A stretch of DNA of 9,482 nt from Candidatus Gorgonimonas leptogorgiae (GTDB lineage Bacteria; Pseudomonadota; Gammaproteobacteria; Pseudomonadales; Endozoicomonadaceae): positions 1-9,482 of the forward strand of contig CAKNAD010000102.1 of assembly GCA_929200515.1 (NCBI GenBank), given 5' to 3'. Positions 1-6,802 of this stretch are shown here, piece after piece. Every line of letters starts with the position of its first letter. Position 1 is the first letter of the stretch. Both the position numbers and the translations under genes were made by a program. Under the pieces are notes generated by a model that saw nothing but the letters and a program-made list of their open reading frames with translations, was not told where the DNA came from and searched no databases.

Positions 1-2
1 TT

Positions 3-344
3 TCAATATCCTTTGGTATTAGAATACCATTCACTGATAGCTTGTATTTCTTCATCTGTTAGCATTTTTGCTATGTTGCTCATAGGTGGATGAGTATTAC
101 GCTTACCTTTTTTATATAAGGTTAATTGTTGTATCATATATTCTTTTTTCTGCATAGCTAGATTAGGTATTGTTGGAGAAGTACCGATGCCGGTATCTCC
201 ATGGCATCCGGCACACATTCTTAAAGCCTTTCTTTTTGCTTGCTGTAAATGTTCTGGTAAGTCGCTACCTTGTGGTTTTTCATCATAAAAACAACCGTTT
301 AATAGGAAAACACTAATTAAAGCAATGGTTATTATTTTATACAT
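3..344 (-). CDS. Small c-type cytochrome lipoprotein
   Basis: This is a 113-residue single-haem cytochrome c that probably carries electrons on the periplasmic face of a membrane. Residues 1-17 form a lipoprotein signal ending in the lipobox LLNGC, with C18 as the predicted lipidated cysteine. The haem-attachment motif CAGCH lies at residues 44-48, where C44 and C47 would bind the haem vinyl groups and H48 is the proximal ligand. M88, in the segment HPPM, is the likely sixth ligand. The ending LTDEEIQAISEWYS is the usual C-terminal helix of cytochrome c553/c4-like proteins. The ORF is complete, with its stop only two bases from the window edge. The start is supported by AAGG six bases upstream of the ATG. 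The gene is divergent from the DUF445 gene. Its redox partner (a terminal oxidase or another dehydrogenase) cannot be told from here. Confidence 0.9.
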   Translation of the reverse strand: MYKIITIALISVFLLNGCFYDEKPQGSDLPEHLQQAKRKALRMCAGCHGDTGIGTSPTIPNLAMQKKEYMIQQLTLYKKGKRNTHPPMSNIAKMLTDEEIQAISEWYSNTKGY

Positions 345-512
345 CTTTTACCTTAAAACATAGTTTTAGGGGTATTTAGCTAAAATAGCTCTAATAGCAA
401 AATAATAGTTAGTCATATTAAGACATTTTTGCTAAAATTGGTCTTTTTTAACAGGCATATGCCTTCAATTTGTCGCAACGTACAACCACTAAAAACCGAT
501 ATTATACATCTT

Positions 513-1226
513 ATGAACAAAAGTGTTATTACAAATATTTTCTCTTTAATTATTGTTATTATAGGCTATTATGCAAATGTTTCTATGCTATTTGCAGCTG
601 GTATTTTTGCTTTTTCAGGAGCTATAACTAATTGGTTGGCTATTTATATGCTATTTGAAAAAGTACCTCTGCTCTACGGTTCTGGGGTCATTCCAGCCCA
701 TTTTAATGAATTTAAAATAGCTATAAGAAACTTAATGATGACAGAATTTTTTACGCAAAACAATATTAATAAATTTCTATCTCATGATTTAAAAATTAAT
801 GAAAATTTTGATTTATCTAATATTATTAATAATATAGACCTAGAGCCAAGCTTTGAGTCTTTAACAGAAGTTATAGCAAATTCTTCTTTTGGTGGTATGC
901 TATCGATGTTTGGAGGTGTGGAAGCGTTGCAACCTCTGAAGCAACCTTTTATAGAAAAAATGCAACAATCTTTAATTAAACTTTCTAACGATAGCAAACT
1001 ACAACAGATTATGCATAACCATTTGCAAGAAAAAATAATTAATAATGGCATTCAAGATAAAATAAAAAATATTATCGATCAACGACTTAACGAGCTAACT
1101 CCTAAACTAGTAAAAGAGATGATACAAAAGATAATACAAAAACACTTAGGCTGGTTAGTAGTCTGGGGCGGTATTTTTGGTGGTTTAATAGGTGTTATTT
1201 CAGATCTTGCCAATATCATGAAATAA
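513..1226 (+). CDS. DUF445 family inner-membrane protein
   Basis: The protein has 237 residues from the ATG at 513 and resembles the short DUF445 proteins found in many gammaproteobacteria; no molecular function is established for them. An N-terminal hydrophobic region (about residues 5-45, two membrane spans) contains the family-like stretch FSGAITNWLAIYMLFEKVP, followed by LYGSGVIPAHFNEFK. A soluble, mostly helical middle follows, with many Asn, Ile and Lys residues. A C-terminal hydrophobic span (LGWLVVWGGIFGGLIGVI) lies just before the end. The frame is open further upstream, to a TTG at 429 and an ATG at 459. The start MNKSVITN is preferred because it sits directly before the first membrane span, as in relatives. 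No clear Shine-Dalgarno is visible at any of these starts, so the start is moderately sure. A 148-bp gap without a recognisable terminator follows. Confidence 0.8.
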   Translation: MNKSVITNIFSLIIVIIGYYANVSMLFAAGIFAFSGAITNWLAIYMLFEKVPLLYGSGVIPAHFNEFKIAIRNLMMTEFFTQNNINKFLSHDLKINENFDLSNIINNIDLEPSFESLTEVIANSSFGGMLSMFGGVEALQPLKQPFIEKMQQSLIKLSNDSKLQQIMHNHLQEKIINNGIQDKIKNIIDQRLNELTPKLVKEMIQKIIQKHLGWLVVWGGIFGGLIGVISDLANIMK

Positions 1227-1278
1227 TGTTAAAGAAGTAAAATATTGATTTAAAAAGTAGTAATAGCTATTAAAGATA

Positions 1279-1307
1279 TTGATATTTTTGTATAGATGTT
1301 TTAGAAT
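1279..1307 (+). promoter_or_regulatory. Predicted sigma70-type promoter of the 158-aa orphan gene
   Basis: TTGATA (1279-1284) and TAGAAT (1302-1307) are separated by exactly 17 bases; each hexamer differs from consensus at one position. Transcription would start near 1314, giving a leader of about 60 bases before the ATG at 1375. This is the best-formed promoter seen in the window. It suggests that the small secreted protein is transcribed on its own and not with the DUF445 gene. Confidence 0.55.
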
Positions 1308-1374
1308 AAAGTTGTATGTAACAAGCATATAGCCAAAATAATAATTAAATTAAAAATAATAACAAGGTAAATAT

Positions 1375-1851
1375 ATGAAATTAACTGTATTGTTGGCTTT
1401 ACTGTCAAGTGCTTTATTTAATACTAAAGGTGTATTAACTAATGATATTCATTCAGAGCATGATAGTCTTAAATCTAATAGGATAGAATGTTGTACTTTA
1501 AAGTTTACGGATACATATGCAAATCAAGAAGTGAAATCTAATAGTTTATGGTCGTCTATAGCCAACGTTAATTTTATTAAGGGAGGTTTAAATCAAGAGT
1601 CAAACTATAATAATTTAAAGTCTATGTTTGATAATATTAGAATTAAAGGTTATGGTTGCGATACTTTTTTTCTTAGAAAAAAAAGTAAGAACGGTTTGAA
1701 GATAAGTTTAGACAAATTAAATGATAATGAATATGCTCTAAAATACTGTTATCCTAATCCAATTGTACCTAAAACGCTTGAAATTAAGTATTATGATCAG
1801 GATGATGAGTATTTTCATCGTAATGATTATAATCGAAAAATCACTTATTAA
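1375..1851 (+). CDS. Small secreted orphan protein, four cysteines
   Basis: I do not recognise this 158-residue protein. Residues 1-20 look like a Sec signal peptide: MKL, then a hydrophobic run (VLLALLSSALF), with no lipobox cysteine. The cleavage site is unclear. The mature part of about 135 residues is polar and has cysteines at 39, 40, 95 and 125, so two disulfides are possible if it is exported. It ends with a Tyr/Asp-rich tail (YYDQDDEYFHRNDY). The start is supported by AAGG seven bases upstream of the ATG and by its own promoter at 1279-1307. The next gene, the Fic-motif protein, is convergent and only 41 bases away. A weak bulged hairpin with T-rich flanks around 1853-1875 might serve as terminator. 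A secreted host-interaction or envelope protein is plausible, but no family can be named. Confidence 0.75.
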   Translation: MKLTVLLALLSSALFNTKGVLTNDIHSEHDSLKSNRIECCTLKFTDTYANQEVKSNSLWSSIANVNFIKGGLNQESNYNNLKSMFDNIRIKGYGCDTFFLRKKSKNGLKISLDKLNDNEYALKYCYPNPIVPKTLEIKYYDQDDEYFHRNDYNRKITY

Positions 1852-1892
1852 AATCCGCTATTTTTAGCTACGGTTTAAACAATTTGTAGTCT

Positions 1893-3668
1893 TTAGACAA
1901 GACATTTTTTAAATTGAGGGTGTACGACAGTATATGTATATAGGTCGTAATGGTTGTATTTGCGCATTAACGATAGTGGTTTTTTAACTGATTGTGCGCT
2001 AGTAGTTGGTACTGGTTTAAGTAGCAAGCTTGCATCCTGAGTTAAAAATTTTTCTATAACTGCTTGATCCCCTGTAGCGCAAGCTACTCTTATTTGCTCT
2101 GATTCGGGTAAAGCTTCAAGCCAATGATCATTATTATTAATTTGTATATTTGGAGCTTTAATACATAGAGCTAAATATTTTTCAGCTAATTCTTTTGGTG
2201 ATAAGACATCAACTAGTTTCCAAAGGTTAAAAGGTTGTTTAGTAGGAAACAGCCCTTTTTTGATAAGCAGAGCAATAACTAGATTAAAAAACGTGTATCT
2301 GCCGTTAGCATCGCGATATATATGAGCTCTTTGTAATGAGCTAGCTAATTTTATTAAAGCTGTAACGTACTCTAAATCTGTTTGAGTAGCCGAAATTTCT
2401 TTATTAAAATCATTTATGAGCTTCTCCATATATTCTTCATGATCTTCATCATCATCAAAGGATATCTTAATACTTAGTTGTTGAGGGTCATGCTTAATTT
2501 CAAATATACATGGTTGTTTTTCTTTGATATCATCAGCTGATATTGTTGTTATATTTCCATTTTTATTTTTTAAAATTTTATCTACAATATAATAATCAGG
2601 ATCGTCTTCTGATTCTTTTAGGTATAATTTAGTATCTTCACTTAGCTTGCTATTAATATAATCTTCAATTAATATCTCATTGCAATAAACTTTAGCTTTT
2701 CCTTTTTTTTCATCTTTTATTGTTTCCGCATGTTGCAATGCTTCGGGTATATCATTAGCATTATCAAAAGTAATATATTTGGCTACTTTACCTTGTGCTA
2801 ATAATTTAGTTACTGCATCAGTATGCTGTTTATGGAAGTTGGAGGTATAACTCGATACTAGGCTACCATCGTTAGGTTCGCTAGCAAAAATTCCGATTAT
2901 ATTATCAATCAAGCGTATATTTAATGATTTGTTTTCTATAATTAATTCTTTAACTGTATAAGATAATCCGGTAAAACAACGACATAGATATAAGTTTTCA
3001 GATTCAAAAACATATTCTCCTAGGTCGTTAGTATCGTTATTAAAATCATCATAGCTAGAGTAAAGGCGATCCCCTTCTATAAATAATTTATATATATTTT
3101 CTACATATATATTATGCTCTACATCATTTATACCCCAAAAAAGACTAAGTTGTTTTTTTTGATGTTCATAACTTTTTACAATATTTAATAAAGAATAGCA
3201 CATATTTTTTATACTGCTATTTAAACTACAAGAAGTAACTTGAAGCTTAATATCATCAATAACTTCATTTAGGTCTAATATGTTATCTTTTACAGCTATT
3301 ACTAGATTTTTTATGATTGGAGAAATTTTAATAAAAAAGTCATCATTAGTAATTTGAGGAATAAAAATACCTTCTTTAGTATCATTAGGGTTAATATTTG
3401 TTTCTGTTATAGCTAATAGTAGAGAGTTAACAAAAGAAGAAACTATATTATTTTGTATGTTTTTCTTTATAGCTAGTAATGAATAACAGGTACGATTTAT
3501 TTTTTCTGTTGGTTGCGTTGTTTTTTCTGGTAGTTTAGGGCTAACTGTTACTTGTTTGGTGTTTAAACTGTTAAAAGAACTAGTGGTATTAGTAGCTTGA
3601 GGTTTATGTAGCTGGCTGTTATAGGAGCTAATAGATGCTCTATAACTGTTATTGAATGTTGTATTCAC
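1893..3668 (-). CDS. Fic-motif protein, putative nucleotidyl- or phosphocholine-transferase effector
   Basis: This 591-residue protein from the GTG at 3668 has a clear Fic signature near its C-terminus: HIYRDANGR at residues 449-457, matching HxFx(D/E)(A/G)N(G/K)R with Tyr in place of Phe. In Fic enzymes the His deprotonates the target hydroxyl, Asp binds Mg2+, and NGR holds the phosphates of the donor, usually ATP for AMPylation. The surrounding helices fit as well: MEKLINDFNKE (about 414-424) before the motif and a hydrophobic helix ending KKGLFP (about 470-475) after it. The second arginine common in AMPylators (HxFxxGNGRxxR) is Phe here, and I see no clear (S/T)xxxE(G/N) inhibitory helix. 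Residues 1-60 are a Thr/Asn/Gln/Ser-rich linker with no signal peptide. About 350 residues of unrecognised, mostly helical and acidic sequence follow. Around 520-545 one helix pair (ACATGDQAVIEKFL) resembles a degenerate ankyrin repeat. The gene lies downstream of metQ, beyond a repeat copy. An effector role is inferred. Confidence 0.7.
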   Translation of the reverse strand: MNTTFNNSYRASISSYNSQLHKPQATNTTSSFNSLNTKQVTVSPKLPEKTTQPTEKINRTCYSLLAIKKNIQNNIVSSFVNSLLLAITETNINPNDTKEGIFIPQITNDDFFIKISPIIKNLVIAVKDNILDLNEVIDDIKLQVTSCSLNSSIKNMCYSLLNIVKSYEHQKKQLSLFWGINDVEHNIYVENIYKLFIEGDRLYSSYDDFNNDTNDLGEYVFESENLYLCRCFTGLSYTVKELIIENKSLNIRLIDNIIGIFASEPNDGSLVSSYTSNFHKQHTDAVTKLLAQGKVAKYITFDNANDIPEALQHAETIKDEKKGKAKVYCNEILIEDYINSKLSEDTKLYLKESEDDPDYYIVDKILKNKNGNITTISADDIKEKQPCIFEIKHDPQQLSIKISFDDDEDHEEYMEKLINDFNKEISATQTDLEYVTALIKLASSLQRAHIYRDANGRYTFFNLVIALLIKKGLFPTKQPFNLWKLVDVLSPKELAEKYLALCIKAPNIQINNNDHWLEALPESEQIRVACATGDQAVIEKFLTQDASLLLKPVPTTSAQSVKKPLSLMRKYNHYDLYTYTVVHPQFKKCLV

Positions 3669-3674
3669 AATACT

Positions 3675-3679
3675 TCCTT
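3675..3679 (-). promoter_or_regulatory. Ribosome binding site that sets the GTG start of the Fic-motif gene
   Basis: On the minus strand AAGGA stands six bases before GTG (3668-3666). The frame stays open upstream to an ATG at 3773, but that ATG has no Shine-Dalgarno and its first 30 or so codons lie inside dispersed repeat copy A. The GTG start, 35 codons downstream, is therefore preferred. No other Met codon occurs until far into the protein. Confidence 0.65.
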
Positions 3680-3685
3680 GTTGTA

Positions 3686-3827
3686 TATACACGTGGCAGA
3701 TGGAAATGCTAGGTTTCAGGGCTAAAGAAAAAGATCTAATTCGAGGCAAAACGCTGCCCGAATGCAAATGCATTTCAAAGTGTTTTAACTATGAAGTAGA
3801 GCTTTTTAATGCCCTTTGAAGGGCAAG
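3686..3827 (+). repeat. Dispersed repeat, copy A
   Basis: This is a copy of about 142 bp of an element seen three times in full or nearly in full in the window. Compared with copy B (8131-8272) it shows 19 mismatches in the first 125 aligned bases without gaps, about 85% identity by hand count. It begins with TATACA then GTGGCAGATGG, and ends in a GC-rich hairpin. Here it fills the space between the metQ stop (11 bases away) and the Fic-motif gene, and the upstream extension of that ORF runs through it. Its plus strand holds an intact 39-codon frame (3700-3819) that is broken in the other copies, so I do not call it coding. Confidence 0.8.
3811..3824. other. GC-rich hairpin at the right end of repeat copy A
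   Basis: GCCCT and AGGGC pair around a four-base loop (TTGA). Copy B has the corresponding GCCC...GGGC at 8257-8269, so the hairpin is part of the element. It lies 14 bases past the metQ stop. On the metQ strand it is followed by ATTAAAAAG and not a T-run, so it is a poor terminator for the met operon. Read on the plus strand, a six-T run follows seven bases after the stem. Confidence 0.45.
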
Positions 3828-3837
3828 TAATTTTTTG

Positions 3838-4650
3838 TTACTTCCATCCAGGGACAGCAGCACCATTAAATAGTTTTTCTGCTAATTTTATAATTTCTTC
3901 GGTTTGATACGCCTTAATTAAATCTTGTATCTTGCTATTTTGCTCATTACCTGCTTTCGCTACTATAAGATTTACGTATGGTGAGTCTTTGTTTTCTATT
4001 AATAGACCATCTTTATTAGGTATTAAGCCATAAGGCACCGAAAAGGTACTGTTGATAATAGCTAAGTCTACGTCTTCTAAAGACCTAGGTAATTGAGCTG
4101 CATCTAGTTCAATAAATTTATAGTTATTTGGGTTTTCACTGATATCAGCAACGGTAGCATCTAAATGATCTTCACCTGCTAATTGAATAATACCATTATT
4201 ATGTAGTAACATTAAAGCTCTAGCACCATTAGTAGGATCATTCGGTATAGCTATTTTGGCTTTTGGTTTTAAATCAGCAATATTTTGTATTTTGGTTGAA
4301 TATGCAGCTAATGGATAAATAAATGTTGAACCTACTGCTATAAAATCAAATTTTTGTTCTTGTATAACTTTATCTAAATAAGGTTTATGTTGATAGGCGT
4401 TAATATCTATGCTGCCATTTTCTAAAGCTAAATTTGGAGAGACGTAATCGGAAAATTCAACTAACTTAACATCAAGTTCAAAGTCTCTTTTAGCTATTTC
4501 GATAGCTTTTTGCATTATATCTGCTTCCGTTCCAGCAATAACTCCGACTTTTAAAGTTGTAGATGAATCAGATTTCCCGCAGCTAGTAATAAATGATATG
4601 CAAAAAACAATACATATAAGTCCTATAATTCTATTAAAAGTATTTTTCAT
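3838..4650 (-). CDS. metQ: Methionine ABC transporter, substrate-binding lipoprotein MetQ
   Basis: MetQ captures methionine in the periplasm and delivers it to the MetNI importer. The 270 residues match the usual length. Residues 1-23 are a lipoprotein signal with lipobox ITSC, and C24 would be lipidated. The mature protein has the hallmarks of the NlpA/MetQ family (Lipoprotein_9): an opening LKVGVIAGTEADIMQKA, then VKLVEFSDYVSPNLALENGSIDINAYQHKPYLD, then IAIPNDPTNGARALMLL and YKFIELDAAQLPRSLEDVDLAIINSTF, ending with NGAAVPGW. The start has AGGA eight bases upstream and overlaps the metI stop by four bases (ATGA), which indicates translational coupling. Relatives of this family can bind other substrates, but linkage to metN and metI makes methionine the best guess. 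It is the last gene of the operon; repeat copy A begins just beyond it. Confidence 0.95.
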   Translation of the reverse strand: MKNTFNRIIGLICIVFCISFITSCGKSDSSTTLKVGVIAGTEADIMQKAIEIAKRDFELDVKLVEFSDYVSPNLALENGSIDINAYQHKPYLDKVIQEQKFDFIAVGSTFIYPLAAYSTKIQNIADLKPKAKIAIPNDPTNGARALMLLHNNGIIQLAGEDHLDATVADISENPNNYKFIELDAAQLPRSLEDVDLAIINSTFSVPYGLIPNKDGLLIENKDSPYVNLIVAKAGNEQNSKIQDLIKAYQTEEIIKLAEKLFNGAAVPGWK

Positions 4651-5309
4651 TGGTGTTTTCCTAAATTGTAAATTGAGCTTAGTTTATTTCCTAAAAGTTG
4701 AATAATTTGTACTAACCCAACTAAAATAACTACAGTGATTATCATTATAAAACTGTTAAAGCGTTGATAACCATAACGAATTGCTAAATCGCCTAAGCCG
4801 CCACCGCCAATAGCACCAGCCATAGCTGAAAAACTAACTAAAGTAACTAAGGTAAGAGTAAGTCCGTTAATAAGTGCAACTCGAGACTCTGGTAATAATA
4901 TATAAAATATTAATTGCCAATTAGATGCCCCCATAGATTTACCAGTTTCTAGTAAGCCGTGAGCAACCTGTTTAAATGCATTCTCCGCAATTTTAGCAAC
5001 AAAAGGGATAGCTGATACGGCTAAAGGAACCAATGCTGCGGTAGTGCCTATAGATGTTCCAGTAATCCATCGGGTAACAGGAATTATTGCTACCATCAGG
5101 ATTATAAACGGAATAGATCTGCCTATATTAACCACCGTAGCTAAACATTGATTAACGATAGGGTTAGGTGCTATATGGTTTTTATCGGAGATACATAATA
5201 GTATTCCTATAGGTATACCTATAACAAAGCTGATAATTCCAGCTGCAAAAACCATATATACTGTTTCCGCAAAAGCTTGTAATAGCAAGCCCCATATATT
5301 AGTTGGCAT
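4647..5309 (-). CDS. metI: Methionine ABC transporter permease MetI
   Basis: MetI is the membrane channel of the methionine importer and works as a dimer with two MetN subunits. The 220 residues agree with the family length (about 217). Five or so hydrophobic segments are visible, starting with AFAETVYMVFAAGIISFVIGIPIGILL and including VNIGRSIPFIILMVAIIP. The cytoplasmic coupling (EAA) loop is GLLETGKSMGASNWQLIFYILLPES, followed by the conserved LVSFSAMAGAIGGGGLGDLAIRYGYQRF. GGAGG stands nine bases before the ATG. The start lies inside the end of metN (11-base overlap), and the stop overlaps the metQ start by four bases, so the three genes are almost certainly one transcript with coupled translation. 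Confidence 0.95.
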   Translation of the reverse strand: MPTNIWGLLLQAFAETVYMVFAAGIISFVIGIPIGILLCISDKNHIAPNPIVNQCLATVVNIGRSIPFIILMVAIIPVTRWITGTSIGTTAALVPLAVSAIPFVAKIAENAFKQVAHGLLETGKSMGASNWQLIFYILLPESRVALINGLTLTLVTLVSFSAMAGAIGGGGLGDLAIRYGYQRFNSFIMIITVVILVGLVQIIQLLGNKLSSIYNLGKHQ

Positions 5310-6339
5310 AACCTAAAACCTCCGCTTTTACGCTAGTCTCGTAAGTTGCTAAATGATCAATAAATTCAGTTGTCTTTTGCTTGTCGCCATATAATTCTAC
5401 AACTAAAAAACCCATTGTTTTTTCATTAACTGTTTCTATATCTGCTTGTAAAATACTGACATCAATATTAAATTTTTTTGCAAGCTTGGTAACTAATGGT
5501 TCTGCGACTTTATTACCAACAAAAGTTAACCTTACAATTAAATTTTTACCTTCTGAGTATTGAGGTTGAAACTCTACAGATATTTCTGGCATTGGCTTTT
5601 CATTACAAAAAGTTCTAACAAAGTTTTGCGCTAGTTGAGTTTGAGGATTTAAAAAGAAGTTCTCTACTGTGCTAGCTTCAATAATTTTACCTTGGTCAAT
5701 TACTGCTACTTGATCGCAAATATTTTTTACAACTTCCATTTCGTGAGTAATTAACAGTATAGTTATATTAAGCTTATTATTTATTTGTTTTAACAATGAT
5801 AAAATTGCATCCGTGGTTTGTGGGTCTAGAGCAGAGGTTGCTTCATCACAAAGTAAAACTTCAGGGTCGTTAGCTAAGGCTCGTGCTATAGCTACTCGTT
5901 GCTTTTGCCCGCCAGAAAGCTGAGAAGGGTAGTTGTTTTTTTTATCTGTTAAGTCAACGAGTTGCAATAATGAGTTTACTTTTAAATTTATATCTTGTTT
6001 ACTGCTACCTGCTAGCTCTAATGGTAATGCTATATTTGCAAATACAGTACGTGAGTTTAATAAGTTAAAGTGTTGGAAAATCATGCCAATTTTTTGCTGG
6101 GTTTGATGTAATTCACTATTCGATAACTGCGATAAATATTTGCCGTTAATTACTACTTCTCCTGAAGAGGGTTTTTCTAAAAAATTAACGCATCTAATTA
6201 ATGTGCTTTTGCCTGCACCACTTAAACCAATAATACCAAATATTTTTCCAGCAGCAACATTAAGATTGATGCCATTAACTGCTATAACTGAATTATCTTT
6301 TGATTGGTAGCTTTTGTATAAGTTGATTAGCTCAATCAT
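5299..6339 (-). CDS. metN: Methionine ABC transporter ATPase MetN
   Basis: MetN hydrolyses ATP to drive methionine import through MetI. All nucleotide-binding motifs are intact: Walker A GLSGAGKST (residues 38-46), Q-loop Q89 (MIFQHFNLL), ABC signature LSGGQ (141-145), Walker B LLCDE (162-166), D-loop SALD (169-172) and switch H199 (ITHE). The C-terminal region from about residue 260 is the NIL domain (VRLTFVGNKVAEPLVTKLA and MGFLVVELYG), which in characterised MetN proteins binds methionine and shuts down transport when internal methionine is high. The 346 residues match the family (about 343). AAGGAG lies 12 bases before the ATG, slightly far but unambiguous. It is the first gene of metN-metI-metQ. 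I saw no MetJ box or SAM riboswitch upstream. Confidence 0.96.
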   Translation of the reverse strand: MIELINLYKSYQSKDNSVIAVNGINLNVAAGKIFGIIGLSGAGKSTLIRCVNFLEKPSSGEVVINGKYLSQLSNSELHQTQQKIGMIFQHFNLLNSRTVFANIALPLELAGSSKQDINLKVNSLLQLVDLTDKKNNYPSQLSGGQKQRVAIARALANDPEVLLCDEATSALDPQTTDAILSLLKQINNKLNITILLITHEMEVVKNICDQVAVIDQGKIIEASTVENFFLNPQTQLAQNFVRTFCNEKPMPEISVEFQPQYSEGKNLIVRLTFVGNKVAEPLVTKLAKKFNIDVSILQADIETVNEKTMGFLVVELYGDKQKTTEFIDHLATYETSVKAEVLGYAN

Positions 6340-6432
6340 CGTGTATTGTATCTCCTTGATAGCGTTTAATTAATAGATCAAAAATTAAGCAAAAAGTTCT
6401 ATGTGCTTTTAACTTAAATTTATAATAATATT

Positions 6433-6462
6433 TTTATAGACTGATATTGCATTGTATGCTAA
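6433..6462 (-). promoter_or_regulatory. Weak candidate promoter of the metNIQ operon
   Basis: On the minus strand TTAGCA (6462-6457) and TATAAA (6438-6433) are 18 bases apart. This would start transcription near 6426 and leave a leader of about 87 bases. The -35 matches consensus at only four positions, and in such AT-rich DNA chance matches are common. Confidence 0.25.
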
Positions 6463-6515
6463 TTTGTTTCACTGCATAAGTTAAATTAATAAATAAAAAC
6501 TATTATCTTAGTAAA

Positions 6516-6529
6516 AGAACACATGTTCT
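6516..6529. promoter_or_regulatory. Interrupted palindrome AGAACA-CA-TGTTCT, possible operator
   Basis: Six-base arms flank a two-base centre. The core GAAC-N4-GTTC resembles the LexA/DinR box of Gram-positive bacteria, but it is not the gammaproteobacterial LexA form (CTGT-N8-ACAG). It lies about 180 bases upstream of metN, too far for a simple operator there. Chance or an unrelated regulator is possible. Confidence 0.2.
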
Positions 6530-6558
6530 AAATAAAGAGAGGAAGCTAGAAGCAAAAC

Positions 6559-6670
6559 ATACAGCTAGCAGACGAAAATGTTGGGTTACAGGGCTAAAGA
6601 AAAATCTTTGATTTTGGGTTGAATATTGCAGAAAAGCAGTTGCTTTTCAAAGTGCCTTAACAGTGAAGTA
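6559..6670 (+). repeat. Dispersed repeat, copy C (diverged, truncated at right)
   Basis: It aligns with copies A and B from ATACAGCTAGCAGACG through GGGCTAAAGAAAAATC and TTTCAAAGTG to GTGAAGTAGA, without large gaps but with clearly more substitutions. The right-end hairpin is missing: at about 6671 the element passes directly into the broken copy of the 257-aa gene start. It is therefore the oldest or most damaged of the three long copies. Confidence 0.7.
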
Positions 6671-6674
6671 GAAA

Positions 6675-6766
6675 ATATTTTATGCAACGAAGTATTTTTA
6701 GTTTTAGTATTGCCCCTAAGCTATCGTTGTAGTCATTAGTTAACAAAAGTGAGTACAAAATATTAT
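6675..6766 (-). pseudogene. Broken second copy of the start of the 257-aa orphan gene
   Basis: This stretch aligns with the first 35 or so codons of the gene at 8400-9173 (positions about 9071-9173). Shared blocks include ATATTTTATGCAA, GAAGTATTT, TAGTCATTAG, TAACAA and ACAAAATAT. The start codon has become ATA (6764-6766). A deletion of 13 bases after the fourth codon and an insertion of two bases further on both break the frame. Between the indels the peptide reads LLTNDYNDSL, against LLANDYNDDL in the intact gene. Homology stops at repeat copy C. It is evidence of a former duplicate of the 257-aa gene. Confidence 0.7.
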
Positions 6767-6782
6767 GGTAAAAAGTTTTAAA

Positions 6783-6802
6783 GGCAGACAATTGTGACTG
6801 CC
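6783..6802 (-). terminator. Probable rho-independent terminator of the 395-aa gene
   Basis: GGCAG and CTGCC pair across a ten-base interior that can add two more pairs (CA/TG). On the minus strand the stem is followed by TTTAAAACTTTTT. It lies 46 bases past the stop of the 395-aa gene. The stem is short and the T-tract interrupted, so efficiency is uncertain. Confidence 0.45.

Noticed and set aside
782..1051. 89-codon minus-strand ORF inside the DUF445 gene
   Set aside because: It lies entirely within a convincing gene on the other strand and has no ribosome binding site or recognisable protein features.
3700..3819. 39-codon plus-strand frame in repeat copy A encoding a Cys-rich peptide (ECKCISKC)
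   Set aside because: The same frame is stopped at codon 10 in copy B and near codon 18 in copy C, and most differences between A and B change the amino acid. There is no sign of coding constraint.
3811..3824. Terminator for metNIQ
   Set aside because: On the metQ strand the hairpin is followed by ATTAAAAAG and not a T-tract, and it belongs to the dispersed repeat.
5381..5563. 60-codon plus-strand ORF inside metN
   Set aside because: It is antisense to the conserved NIL domain of MetN; it is a shadow frame.
6340..6515. SAM riboswitch or MetJ operator upstream of metN
   Set aside because: The leader shows no conserved riboswitch core and no AGACGTCT-like tandem boxes.
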